Assembly (NCBI GenBank): GCA_020850415.1 | Contig: JADZER010000004.1 | Location: forward strand, 102,219 to 166,218 | Length of the DNA stretch: 64,000 bases | Direction of reading: 5' to 3' | Source of the DNA: Phycisphaerales bacterium | GTDB taxonomy: Bacteria > Planctomycetota > Phycisphaerae > Phycisphaerales > UBA1924 | In this document: in pieces, positions 42,377-50,806 of the stretch | How the letters are laid out: each line of letters begins with the position of its first letter | How positions within the stretch are numbered: the first letter of the stretch is position 1 | Made by a program: the position numbers and the translations under genes | Notes under the pieces: model-generated | The model's database searches: none | Told to the model about the DNA's origin: nothing | Seen by the model: the letters and a program-made list of their open reading frames with translations, nothing else

Positions 42377-43144
42377 TCAGCCGGTACGGGCCTTGGGCTG
42401 CCGCCGCCGCGCGATCGCAAGCGCCGCCGGCGAAACATCGAGCGGGTTGAAATCCTGTGCCGGCCCCGCGAAGGCCTCGGGCGGCGCGGGGAGCGCGCAC
42501 AGCCCGGCGCGGATGGCGTACCGGGCGAGCTGCACGCGGTTCGTCGCGCCCAGCTTGCGCCCCAGCTGGTCCCGGTGGCGCTCGATCGTCCGGATGCTCC
42601 GGTGCAGGTGCGCCGCGATCTCCGCGTAGCTGAGCCCCTCGCCGATCAGGATCAGCACATCCAGTTCCCGGGCCGAGATCTGCGCGAACGCGCCCGGGCT
42701 GTGGTGCTTCACGCTGATGACATCCAGGTCCCCGAGGTGGTCGCCCGGGCGCAGACGCTCCCACGGCTGCATGCGCCGCGCCGTGTGCAGCAGGTGCGTC
42801 TGGCCGCCCACCGACGGGAGCGGGCGGAAGGTGATCCGCCACCGCATCCCCCACGCGATCGTCTCGAAGGTCACGCCGCGCCCGGTGTCGCACACCCGCT
42901 CCTGCAGGCGCAGCCGCTCCTCGGACTGCTCCGGCGAGCAGGTCTCCGGCAACGAGGCGGGCGTCTCGGAATCGCCGGTCAGCACATGCGCACACCACGC
43001 CACCCACCGCGACGCCTGCTCGTTGGCGAAGAGGATCTTTCCCTCCCGATCGAGGACCATCACATTGGCATCGAGGTCCTGCGTCAGCGACGGCCACAAC
43101 ACCGCCGCCGCTCGGCTGTCCACAGGGTAGGACAATTGCTTCAT
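42377..43144 (-). CDS. PAS-LuxR transcriptional regulator
   Basis: 255 residues, same design as the gene just downstream: PAS-like ANVMVLDREGKILFANEQAS and WVAWCAHV, then HTH ISARELDVLILIGEGLSYAE to SIRTIERHRDQLGRKLGA, followed by TNRVQLARYAIRAGL. The close similarity of the last 60 residues to the 41431-42201 protein shows recent duplication. MKQLSYPVD at 43144 is preceded by GAGGTG at good spacing; an open extension to 43285 lacks such a site. It is probably the first gene of the cluster, although each member may have its own promoter. Confidence 0.83.
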   Translation of the reverse strand: MKQLSYPVDSRAAAVLWPSLTQDLDANVMVLDREGKILFANEQASRWVAWCAHVLTGDSETPASLPETCSPEQSEERLRLQERVCDTGRGVTFETIAWGMRWRITFRPLPSVGGQTHLLHTARRMQPWERLRPGDHLGDLDVISVKHHSPGAFAQISARELDVLILIGEGLSYAEIAAHLHRSIRTIERHRDQLGRKLGATNRVQLARYAIRAGLCALPAPPEAFAGPAQDFNPLDVSPAALAIARRRQPKARTG

Positions 43145-43290
43145 CAATTCGACACCTCTTCGGACCACTGGCGGCAATACCCCCAAATCACCAGTGGCGG
43201 ACAGCGTAGCGGCCGGGCACACCACTGTCGCACCGCGCCGAGGGCTTCGGTGAATCATCATGATGCTTTGGGCGAAATACGACAAGCAAA

Positions 43291-43319
43291 AAACGCCGCT
43301 GCGGCTTGCAGCGGCGTTT
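43291..43319 (-). terminator. Terminator after the DUF1579 pair
   Basis: A perfect 12-bp stem (AAACGCCGCTGC with GCAGCGGCGTTT) and 5-base loop. On the minus strand it is followed by TTTGCTTG directly after the TTT of the stem, 28 bases past the stop at 43348. Confidence 0.85.
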
Positions 43320-43347
43320 CACGCGGTGTGCGTTCCTTCGGCTCTTT

Positions 43348-43881
43348 CTACATCCGTTTGTAAGTAATGCGCATGCTCCGGCTCCACTCCCCGGAGCCCG
43401 TGTCGAAGAACATCTCCATCTCGTGGCTCGCGCTGGCGTGCAGCGTGATCACCGACTTCTTGCGCATCGACCCACCCGTCGAGGGATTCACTATCTCGCT
43501 GTGCATTTCCCAGATCCTGCCGGCTTTGTCGACCTGACCATGCTCAATCTGGAAGAAGGTGCAAGCGTTATCAATCCAGAACCCCTCGTACCGATTGCTG
43601 ACGGTGTTGTACCCCCAGAAGCCCCGCCCCTCGAAGTTCGGGAACGGGCCGTTGTTGGGGTCGCCCTTGTACACCTGCTGCAGGAACCGGCCGCCGAGCT
43701 CGAGCGTGTTGGTCATTGTCCCGGTCGAGACCATGGGGTCTCCCGGCCCCATCCACATGGTGACCTCGGCCCCGAAGCGGCCGACGAAGGGCTCGAACCG
43801 CGCGTGCGCATCCGTCATCGCGCCCATCGCGGCGCACGCGTCCTTGGCGCCGACCGGGTGTTCGGAGGCGGCGCCGCTCAT
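43348..43881 (-). CDS. DUF1579 protein, second of a pair
   Basis: 177 residues of DUF1579 type: HARFEPFVGRFGAEVTMWMG, TMTNTLELGGRFLQQVYKG, the WGYNTVSNRYEGFWIDNA core and a final SRSMRITYKRM strand. The domain is a lipocalin-like barrel of unknown ligand. There is no signal peptide. It starts at ATG 43881, overlapping the stop codon of the upstream DUF1579 gene by one base (TGATG), so the two are translationally coupled paralogues. A good terminator follows. The function is unknown. Confidence 0.85.
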   Translation of the reverse strand: MSGAASEHPVGAKDACAAMGAMTDAHARFEPFVGRFGAEVTMWMGPGDPMVSTGTMTNTLELGGRFLQQVYKGDPNNGPFPNFEGRGFWGYNTVSNRYEGFWIDNACTFFQIEHGQVDKAGRIWEMHSEIVNPSTGGSMRKKSVITLHASASHEMEMFFDTGSGEWSRSMRITYKRM

Positions 43882-44573
43882 CACTTCCTCCGGGTGTAGG
43901 TGATCTCGCCGTTCTTGATCATGTCCTCCCCGGGGGCCGGCGGCTCCCAGAACTCCATGACCATCTTGTCCGGCCCGTCGTGCCTGATGATGTGCTTGAC
44001 GGGGGTCTCCGTCACCCCCTCGGGCCCGGGGTAGACCGCGGTGCCGGTCCAGGTCACCGTGTGCGCCTTCTTGTCGGCCACGCCCTCCATGGTCATCATG
44101 CCGGTCCCGAAGTTGTCGATCCAGGCGTTGATGTACTTGCCCTTGGCCTTGTCGAACCCGACCACGCCGTAGCCCTCGAACGGGATTCCCATGAAGTCCG
44201 GCATGGTGAAGTGCTGGCTGACGAACCGCCCGTCGAGGATCAGCTCGGCCTCGGAAACCCCCTTGGACTCCGTCGGCGGGGCGTCGGGCGCCATCCAGAA
44301 CCTCGCCGTCGCGTCCCAGGTCCCCGCCATGCTCTTGAGCATCTCGTGCTCCTCGACCGGCGCAGCCCAGTCCGCCATCGCGGCCATCATCTGCTCGGGG
44401 GTCATCTCCGCCTCCGGCTGGTGCGAGGCCGGGACGACGACCGCCGGCCCCGCATCGGGCCCGGCCTTCTCCAGCGACCGGGTGAGCACCGCCCCGCCGA
44501 GCACCCCGGCAGCGCCCACGATCGCCGCGATGAGGGCCGTCTTCCCCGATGAACTGCAGCAGCATCCGAACAT
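43881..44573 (-). CDS. DUF1579 protein with membrane anchor, first of a pair
   Basis: 230 residues. The N-terminus MFGCCCSSSGKTALIAAIVG has a Cys cluster and then a hydrophobic helix (ALIAAIVGAAGVLGGAVL), which suggests membrane anchoring. The DUF1579 domain follows from EEHEMLKSMAGTWDATARFW through DGRFVSQHFTMPDFMGIPFE to ENGEITYTRRK-like ends. The partner downstream has the same domain without the anchor. AGGAG precedes ATG 44573. The pair may form a heteromeric barrel at the membrane, but this is inference only. Confidence 0.82.
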   Translation of the reverse strand: MFGCCCSSSGKTALIAAIVGAAGVLGGAVLTRSLEKAGPDAGPAVVVPASHQPEAEMTPEQMMAAMADWAAPVEEHEMLKSMAGTWDATARFWMAPDAPPTESKGVSEAELILDGRFVSQHFTMPDFMGIPFEGYGVVGFDKAKGKYINAWIDNFGTGMMTMEGVADKKAHTVTWTGTAVYPGPEGVTETPVKHIIRHDGPDKMVMEFWEPPAPGEDMIKNGEITYTRRK

Positions 44574-44736
44574 GGTGTTTTCTCCTGTTGATCAGCACAT
44601 GGACGCGGCGCCGGGGACTCCCGTCGAGGCCCTCCGACCCGGTCAAACTCCACGAAGCGTACCCGTCGCGTCCCGCTCGTCGAGGGGCAAATACGGGGAT
44701 TTGCGGAAAATGTTTGGTGGATCGCCGGGTCCGACT

Positions 44737-45927
44737 TTACACCCCGGACGCCCGGACCGGGACCCGCTCGCTGATCATCAGCCCGAACGACCGCAGCAAT
44801 GGGTAGTCCGCATCACTGTTGGTGATCAGGCGGAGCGTCCGCACCCCCAACGCCGCCAGAATCTGCGACCCGGTGCCGTACTCCAGCGTCGCGTGATTGA
44901 CGCTCTGCACCGGCGAATCCGTGCTGTCGTGGTTGAACGGGCGGCTGAGGCGCTGGCTCAGGGTATCCCCCAGGCCGTGGGGACGCAGGTAGATCACCGC
45001 CCCGCGCCCCGCCTCCTGGATCATCCGCATCGACTCCCGGAGCGTCTGCCCGGTCGATGCCCGGCGCCCCGGGATCGTGCAGGTGGACAGGTCGTCGAAG
45101 ATATCCCCCAGCAGGTCGCGCCGGTGCACCCGCACCAGCGTCGGCTCCTCGGTCTCGATCGGGCTCCCGTCGCTGCCCAGCCGCCCCACGCCGCCAACCG
45201 TCAGGGCCAGGTGCGGCAGGGGATCCACCAGGGAGCGGAACGCGATGCAGTTGAACCGCCCCAGGGGCGTGTCGATCGGGGTCCCCTCGACCGGGTCCAG
45301 CCGGTGCAGGAACGGGTCGCCCGCCAGCCGGTGCTCGATGATCTGGCGCACCGAGCACATCTTCAGACGGTGCTTGGCGCAGAAGGTCTCGAGGTCGGGG
45401 ATCCGGGCCATCTCGCCGTCGGCCCGCATGATCTCGATCCCGACCGCGCCCGGGTAGAGCCCGGCGAGCTTGCAGAGGTCCACCGACCCCTCGGTCTGCC
45501 CGATGCGCACCAGCACGCCGCCGTCCCGGGCGCGGAGCGGGTTGATGTGCCCCGGACGCACGAAGTCGCCCGCCTTGGAATCGGGGTTGATCGCGAGCTT
45601 GATGGTCCGGGCCCGCTCGTGGGCCGAGACGCCGGTGGTAAACCCGTGCCGGGGGTGGCCGTCGATCGAGACGGTCAGGGGCGTGCCGCGGACCGAGGTA
45701 TTGACCGGGGTCTGGGCGTGCAGGTCCAGCCGGTCGCAGTCGGCCTCCGTGAGGCTCATGAAGAGGTACCCCGCGGCCTCGCGGATCATGAAGCTGATGG
45801 CCTCGGGGGTCACGAACTCGGCGGCCATGATCAGGTCGCCCTCGTTCTCCCGGTCCTCATCGTCGGTGAGGATGATCATGCGGCCTTGGCGGAGCTCTTC
45901 GAGGATGTCTTCGACTGGGCTGAACAC
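44737..45927 (-). CDS. ribB: RibBA-like: DHBP synthase with a degenerate GTP cyclohydrolase II domain
   Basis: 396 residues. The first 200 are an intact 3,4-dihydroxy-2-butanone 4-phosphate synthase: ILTDDEDRENEGDLIMAAEF, FTTGVSAHERARTIKLA, RPGHINPLRARDGGVLVRIG. It makes the four-carbon precursor of riboflavin. The second half keeps the GTP cyclohydrolase II fold, but the zinc ligands are gone: the usual E-C-L-T-G-D is RDLLGD, and the R-C-D-C-G region is TCTIPGRRASTGQ. The late TNNPRK is TNSDADY. So this half is unlikely to open GTP. GTG 45927 follows TAGGAT by six bases (leaderless). Confidence 0.88.
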   Translation of the reverse strand: MFSPVEDILEELRQGRMIILTDDEDRENEGDLIMAAEFVTPEAISFMIREAAGYLFMSLTEADCDRLDLHAQTPVNTSVRGTPLTVSIDGHPRHGFTTGVSAHERARTIKLAINPDSKAGDFVRPGHINPLRARDGGVLVRIGQTEGSVDLCKLAGLYPGAVGIEIMRADGEMARIPDLETFCAKHRLKMCSVRQIIEHRLAGDPFLHRLDPVEGTPIDTPLGRFNCIAFRSLVDPLPHLALTVGGVGRLGSDGSPIETEEPTLVRVHRRDLLGDIFDDLSTCTIPGRRASTGQTLRESMRMIQEAGRGAVIYLRPHGLGDTLSQRLSRPFNHDSTDSPVQSVNHATLEYGTGSQILAALGVRTLRLITNSDADYPLLRSFGLMISERVPVRASGV

Positions 45928-45933
45928 GCTACG

Positions 45934-45939
45934 ATCCTA
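45934..45939 (-). promoter_or_regulatory. TAGGAT -10 box, leaderless ribB
   Basis: TAGGAT on the minus strand, six bases before GTG 45927. Confidence 0.55.
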
Positions 45940-45989
45940 GGCCGCGGGCCGACCAGGCCCGCCCGTCGAGCACGACCGCTGGAGCCCTC

Positions 45990-46145
45990 ATGACCGAGCA
46001 ATCACCGCAGAACCAGCCGCTGAAACCTGGCGAAGGCAAGGGGGGGTGCCTCGGGCTGCTGGCGGGCGTCACGGTGCTCGCCCTGACCAGCTTCGCGCTG
46101 ACCGGCGTCGGCTACCTGGTGGCCCACGCGATGCACTGGGTCTGA
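45990..46145 (+). CDS. 51-residue single-span membrane protein
   Basis: A short frame: MTEQSPQNQPLKPGEGKGG, then one clear membrane helix (CLGLLAGVTVLALTSFALTG) and VGYLVAHAMHWV. GGAG lies five bases before ATG 45990. The polar N-terminus and positive residues before the helix suit an N-in orientation. No family is recognised. It precedes the ABC operon by 122 bases on the same strand and might be its first gene. Confidence 0.6.
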   Translation: MTEQSPQNQPLKPGEGKGGCLGLLAGVTVLALTSFALTGVGYLVAHAMHWV

Positions 46146-46267
46146 GCCGCCCTCCCGGACGCAAGAGGGCCGGGGACTTCCCAAACAACCGGACCGCCGG
46201 CGGGGTACGCACCGGGTTGCCGCGTGAGGCCCGGGCCGGTGAACTGGCGCCCCCCCCTGTGGTCGAC

Positions 46268-47203
46268 ATGATCGACATGATCGAGATGACCGACATCCGG
46301 GTGGACTACGGCGACCTCACGGCGGTGCGGGATGTCACGCTGTCCATCGGGGCCGGCGAGGTCTTCGGGCTCATCGGCCCCAACGGCGCGGGCAAGACCA
46401 GCCTCATCGGGGTGCTCGCCACGCTCCGGGAGCCCACCTACGGCGAGGCCCGGATCGCGGGCTTCGACATCCGCGAGGAGGTCGCCTCCGCCCGACGCGT
46501 CATCGGCTACATGCCCGACCTCGCCCCGGTCTACAAGGACCTCAAGTGCTGGGAGTTCCTCGACCTCTTCGCCCGGGCCTACTTCGTGGACCGGCGTGAC
46601 CGGATCTCCCGCGTCCGCGGGTGCATGGAGCGGGTCAACCTCACCACCAAGCGCGACGCCCTCGCCGGCACGCTCAGCCGCGGCATGACCCAGCGCCTGG
46701 TCCTCGCCAAGACGCTGCTGCACGACCCCAAGGTGCTGCTGCTGGACGAGCCTGCCAGCGGCCTGGACCCGCTGGCGCGGGCCGACCTGCGCGAGCTGCT
46801 CAAGGACCTGCGGGCCCAGGGCAAGTCGATCATCGTCAGCAGCCACATCCTCAACGAGCTCAGCGAGTTCTGCACCTCGATCGGCATCATGGAGAAGGGC
46901 CGGCTGGTCCTCAGCGGGCCGATGGACGCGATCGTCGCCGGGCTGAATCAGACGAGGCGCTTCACCGTCGAGACCGTCGGCCCCGGCGAGGCCGCCGCGC
47001 TCGTGCTCCGGGCCCGCGAGGGGCTGCACCGGGTCGAGTCTTCGGACGGCAAGTGCCTGTTCGAGACCGACCTGGGCGACGAGGGCGTGGCCGACCTGCT
47101 CGAGGCGCTGGTCTCCGGGGGCGTGCGCGTGCGGGGCTTCTTCGAGCGCCGGCGCGGGGTCGAGGATGTGCTCCGCGAGGTCGGCGCATCGGAGGTGTCA
47201 TGA
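46268..47203 (+). CDS. ABC transporter ATP-binding protein
   Basis: 311 residues with all ATPase motifs: GPNGAGKTSLIG (Walker A), LSRGMTQRLVLAKTL (signature), VLLLDEPASGLDP (Walker B) and SSHILNELSEFC. It belongs to the ABC-2 exporter ATPases. The start is ambiguous because a 9-bp repeat gives three ATGs in a row (MIDMIEMTD, 46268/46277/46286). The C-terminal 80 residues (FTVETVGPGEAAALVLRARE) are the usual accessory region. Its stop overlaps the permease start by four bases (ATGA), so the pair is coupled. Substrate unknown. Confidence 0.9.
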   Translation: MIDMIEMTDIRVDYGDLTAVRDVTLSIGAGEVFGLIGPNGAGKTSLIGVLATLREPTYGEARIAGFDIREEVASARRVIGYMPDLAPVYKDLKCWEFLDLFARAYFVDRRDRISRVRGCMERVNLTTKRDALAGTLSRGMTQRLVLAKTLLHDPKVLLLDEPASGLDPLARADLRELLKDLRAQGKSIIVSSHILNELSEFCTSIGIMEKGRLVLSGPMDAIVAGLNQTRRFTVETVGPGEAAALVLRAREGLHRVESSDGKCLFETDLGDEGVADLLEALVSGGVRVRGFFERRRGVEDVLREVGASEVS

Positions 47204-48885
47204 CCGACGCGCCGGCCGAGATCAGGGGCGCGGGGCTCTGGCGGGTCAACCCCATCTGGCAGAAGTGCGCCCGCGCCCGCCTGCGCCCCAGGCACCTCAT
47301 CAGCTGGGGGGTCGTCACCGTCACCATCACCCTCTTCGTCGCGCTGATCGTCTACATGACGATGACCGAGCAGGAGCTGGCCAGCCGCCAGGTCGCGGCC
47401 GAGGCCGTGCTGCCCGCGATCGTCGTCATCCAGGCCGTGCTCCTCATGATGTTCGGCACCGGCGTCGTCGCCGCGGGCATGAGCCAGGAACGCGACGAGG
47501 GGCTCATCGACTACCAGCGCATGACGCCGATGAGCCCCACGGCCAAGATCCTCGGCTACCTCTTCGGCCTCCCGGTGCGGGAGTACGCGCTCTTCGCCAT
47601 GACCCTCCCGGTCGTCGCCGTCGCCGCGGTCGTGAGCGGGTTCAGCCTGCTCACGCTCGCCCACTTCTACCTGGTGTTCTTCACCTCGGTGTGGGTCTAC
47701 CACCTGACCGCCATGGCCGCGGGGATGATCTCGCCCAAGCCCCGCCTGGCCCAGATGCTCTCGGTCGGCGTGGTGGTGGTGCTCTACTTCGTGCTGCCGA
47801 ACCTCTCGCGCGTCGGCATCACCTTCTTTGAGTTCCTCACGATCCGCCCCACCTTCTTCGGCCTGCTCCAGCAGGAGCTGCCCGAGCACCTGCGCGCCCC
47901 CGCCGAGGCCAGCGGCATCGACAGCTTCCGCGATGTCCCCTTCTTCCACGGCGCCATGCACCCCACCCCATACACCCTCCTGGTCCAGGGCTTCCTCCTC
48001 GCGACCATGTTCACCATGGTCCACCGCAAGTGGCGCAACCCCGCCCACCATGTCCTCAGCAAGGGCGGGGCCCTCGCCGTCTACTGCGGCGTCGTGTTCT
48101 TCCTCCTGGCCAGCGTCTGGGCGGTCGTCGTCCAGGACGGGGCCTACAAGCAGATCTTCGCCGCCTTCGACAGCGGCTGGCACGATGGCGAGCGCCGGCC
48201 CGAGTCCCTCGAGCTCCTGCTCGGCCTGTTCGGCGGGATCGTCGGCGTCGCCTTCCTCGCGCTCATCACCGCCGTCACCGCCTCCCGCCACACCGTGCTG
48301 GAAGGCTGGCGACGGGCCGCGAAGTTCGGCAGCGCCCGGCTCCCCGCGAACTCCGACGCGGCGTCGAGCCTGCCGCTGGCGCTGGCCATGCTGGCCATCG
48401 CCGGCGCCGCCGGGCTGGCGGTGCTCTGGCAGGCCGACCGGGGCGGGCTCTACTTCGCGCGCCCGCCCAGCGCGTGGGCGGTCGGCGTGCTGGTCGTGTC
48501 GTTCGTGGGGGCGGGCTTGTTCGTGCAGGGCGCCCGCGAGTGGCTCAGCCTGCGGGTCTTCGGCCTGCTCATGTTCCTGCTCTGGATGATCCCGTTCTTC
48601 ACGATGGCGATCCTCTTCTCCGCGTTCGAGGCGTGGAAGCTCGGGGCGCATATCGGCCTGCCCTGCCCGCCGGTGCTGCTCATCTTCGCGCTGGGCGAGA
48701 TGATGCAGTCCGCCGAGACGCTCCCCGGGATCAGGGGCGAGTTCCTGCCGCCAGAGCTGGCCGGGGTCGCCGGGCCGGCGAGCGTGGCGGGGGCCGTCGG
48801 GTACGGCGTGGCCGGGGTGCTCGCCCAGATCGCGCGGGCCCGGCGCCGGTCGAGGCTTCGTGCCCGCAGCGCCGAGCTGGTCTGA
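47200..48885 (+). CDS. ABC-2 type permease, twelve-helix form
   Basis: 561 residues. About twelve hydrophobic segments in two blocks (first block about residues 30-240, second about 275-520). It contains family-like cytosolic motifs such as SQERDEGLIDYQRMTPMSPT after the second helix. It starts at ATG 47200, overlapping the ATPase gene. The length is larger than a simple ABC-2 permease (about 250-400) and suggests two fused membrane halves. It would form the transmembrane channel of the exporter. The cargo is unknown. Confidence 0.85.
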   Translation: MTDAPAEIRGAGLWRVNPIWQKCARARLRPRHLISWGVVTVTITLFVALIVYMTMTEQELASRQVAAEAVLPAIVVIQAVLLMMFGTGVVAAGMSQERDEGLIDYQRMTPMSPTAKILGYLFGLPVREYALFAMTLPVVAVAAVVSGFSLLTLAHFYLVFFTSVWVYHLTAMAAGMISPKPRLAQMLSVGVVVVLYFVLPNLSRVGITFFEFLTIRPTFFGLLQQELPEHLRAPAEASGIDSFRDVPFFHGAMHPTPYTLLVQGFLLATMFTMVHRKWRNPAHHVLSKGGALAVYCGVVFFLLASVWAVVVQDGAYKQIFAAFDSGWHDGERRPESLELLLGLFGGIVGVAFLALITAVTASRHTVLEGWRRAAKFGSARLPANSDAASSLPLALAMLAIAGAAGLAVLWQADRGGLYFARPPSAWAVGVLVVSFVGAGLFVQGAREWLSLRVFGLLMFLLWMIPFFTMAILFSAFEAWKLGAHIGLPCPPVLLIFALGEMMQSAETLPGIRGEFLPPELAGVAGPASVAGAVGYGVAGVLAQIARARRRSRLRARSAELV

Positions 48886-49140
48886 GCGCCGCCCGAAGTC
48901 AAAATCCGATCCCGTCCGGCGTCCGAAAGCCAGCGGGAGAGCGCCGCACGGGCCGTGCCGCGCCCTGTGTGTTCGCGCGCGACGGCCCGCGGCTGGGACG
49001 CGGGCCGCCGTCGCGCGCCGGCCCGCCGCGGGGGACCGGAAGTTCCTTCCCCCCGGCGACATCCGCTTCCTCCCCGGGCCCGAAGGTGGTGCGCCGGCCC
49101 GGCGCGTGCGCGGGCCAAGACGCGCAGAAAGGACCGACCG

Positions 49141-50724
49141 ATGACGCGACGACTCTCTGTCTCCCTGGCGATGCTCGCGATGTGCGCCGGCGGCGCCGTC
49201 AGCCTCACCCAAGCCTCCTCCGGGTCGCTGACCACGGCGCTGAAGCTCATGTCGAGCCACAACGACGCCCCGCTCATCAAGCAGGACGCCGGAGCCAACC
49301 TCACCGATGTGTACGCCTTCGTCAGCGACCGCTACGACGGCAGCGGGCCGGTGCTGACGGTGATCGCGAATGTCCACCCCTTCAGCGAGCCGGGGGACGG
49401 CCCGCACTTCGAGCGCTTCGCCTCGGACGCGCTCTACAGCCTGCACATCACCAACCCCACCACCGGCGAGACGGTCATCCGCTACGACTTCGCCTTCTCC
49501 CCCGAGGACGAGGGGTACAAGAACGAGAACACCATCCTCTCCTACGGGCTCGGCACCGAGGCCGGGCCGATCATGGACATCGGCGACGCCCGGCAGAACT
49601 TCACCCAGACCTACGCCGTGACGCGCACCGAGGGCGGCCAGGCCTCCAGCGTCGGCGAGGGCTACCTCGTCAACATCCCCAATGTCGGCAAGAATGTCAC
49701 GCCCTTCTACAACGACGAGGACGGCCGAGCCGTCAGCGGGGCAACGACCTTCGCCGAGCTCGACCGCTACACCCGGCAGGCGGTCCAGGACGGGTCCGGC
49801 GGCGAGGCGGTCTTCGCCGGCCCCCGCGACGACGGCTTCTTCGCCGATGTGCCCGGCGTCTTCGACCTGCTCAACATCCGGATCCTCGACAACGACAACG
49901 ACCTCTCCGACGGGCTCGGCCAGGACGGGCGCGGCGTCGACGGGTTCAAGGGCTTCAATGTCCTCACCTACGCGGTCCAGATCCCCCTCGCGGACCTCCC
50001 CGCCCTGCCCTACCAGGACCCCTTCTTCGGGGCGCAGACCGGCGTCGGCGTCTACGCGTCGGTCAGCCGGCGCGAGGTCACGATCCGGAACGCCGGCGAC
50101 GATGTGGTGCACACGGGCGACTGGGTCCAGGTCAACCGCCTGGGCAACCCCCTCTTCAACGAGGCACTCGTCGCCTACGCCGACAAGGACCGCTACAACG
50201 CGACCGAACCCACCGGCGACTCCCAGTACGCGCACTACGCCTCCGACCCCGAGCTCGCCACGCTCATCAACCTGGTGTTCGGCACCGCCTTCGCCACCAC
50301 CGACCGCGCGGACCTCGTCGCCGTGTTCATCCCCGATGTCCTCCGCGTCTGCACCACCACCGGGCCCGTGCCCGTCGCCGGCGACCCGGCGTTCCACCGC
50401 CTCGGCTTCATCGGCGGCGACACCACCGGCGGGGTCTCCAGCGGCTGGCCCAACGGCCGACGCCTCGGCGACGATGTCATCGACATCGCCCTCACCGCGA
50501 TCGCGAGCGGGCCGTCCTACCAGTCGATCACCGTCGTCGGTGACAATGTCCCCCAGAACGACACCGACTACAACATGGTCTTCCCCTACAGCGCGACACC
50601 CCACTCGGGCACCCTCAACCGCAAGGACCCCCCCAAGCTGCTCCAGGCCGATTTCAACGACGACGGCGTCATCAACTCGCTCGACATCATCCTGTTCCTG
50701 AACGCGTGGAACTCCGAGCGGTAG
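49141..50724 (+). CDS. Secreted DUF4331 protein with single dockerin-like loop
   Basis: 527 residues. A signal peptide (MTRRLSVSLAMLAMCAGG) is followed by the typical DUF4331 start SSHNDAPLIKQDAGANLTDV and family segments such as YAFVSDRYDGSGPVLTVIAN and VLTYAVQIPLADLP. The last residues, QADFNDDGVINSLDIILFLN then AWNSER, form one dockerin-like calcium loop, half of the doublet seen in two other genes. AAAGGA precedes ATG 49141. DUF4331 is a large exported beta-rich family, often next to sigma factors and transport genes; its function is unknown. Confidence 0.85.
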   Translation: MTRRLSVSLAMLAMCAGGAVSLTQASSGSLTTALKLMSSHNDAPLIKQDAGANLTDVYAFVSDRYDGSGPVLTVIANVHPFSEPGDGPHFERFASDALYSLHITNPTTGETVIRYDFAFSPEDEGYKNENTILSYGLGTEAGPIMDIGDARQNFTQTYAVTRTEGGQASSVGEGYLVNIPNVGKNVTPFYNDEDGRAVSGATTFAELDRYTRQAVQDGSGGEAVFAGPRDDGFFADVPGVFDLLNIRILDNDNDLSDGLGQDGRGVDGFKGFNVLTYAVQIPLADLPALPYQDPFFGAQTGVGVYASVSRREVTIRNAGDDVVHTGDWVQVNRLGNPLFNEALVAYADKDRYNATEPTGDSQYAHYASDPELATLINLVFGTAFATTDRADLVAVFIPDVLRVCTTTGPVPVAGDPAFHRLGFIGGDTTGGVSSGWPNGRRLGDDVIDIALTAIASGPSYQSITVVGDNVPQNDTDYNMVFPYSATPHSGTLNRKDPPKLLQADFNDDGVINSLDIILFLNAWNSER

Positions 50725-50806
50725 CACCCGGCGCCCGGCGCTGGCGGGCGGAGGGGCCCGCCGGCGCGGCGCGCCCGTGAACCCCCTCCCGAGGAAAGGA
50801 AACCCG

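Noticed and set aside
48975..49018. Strong GC hairpin after the second ABC permease gene taken as a terminator
   Set aside because: There is no U tract, a 3-base bulge breaks the stem, and it lies about 90 bases past the stop. I could not support a function.
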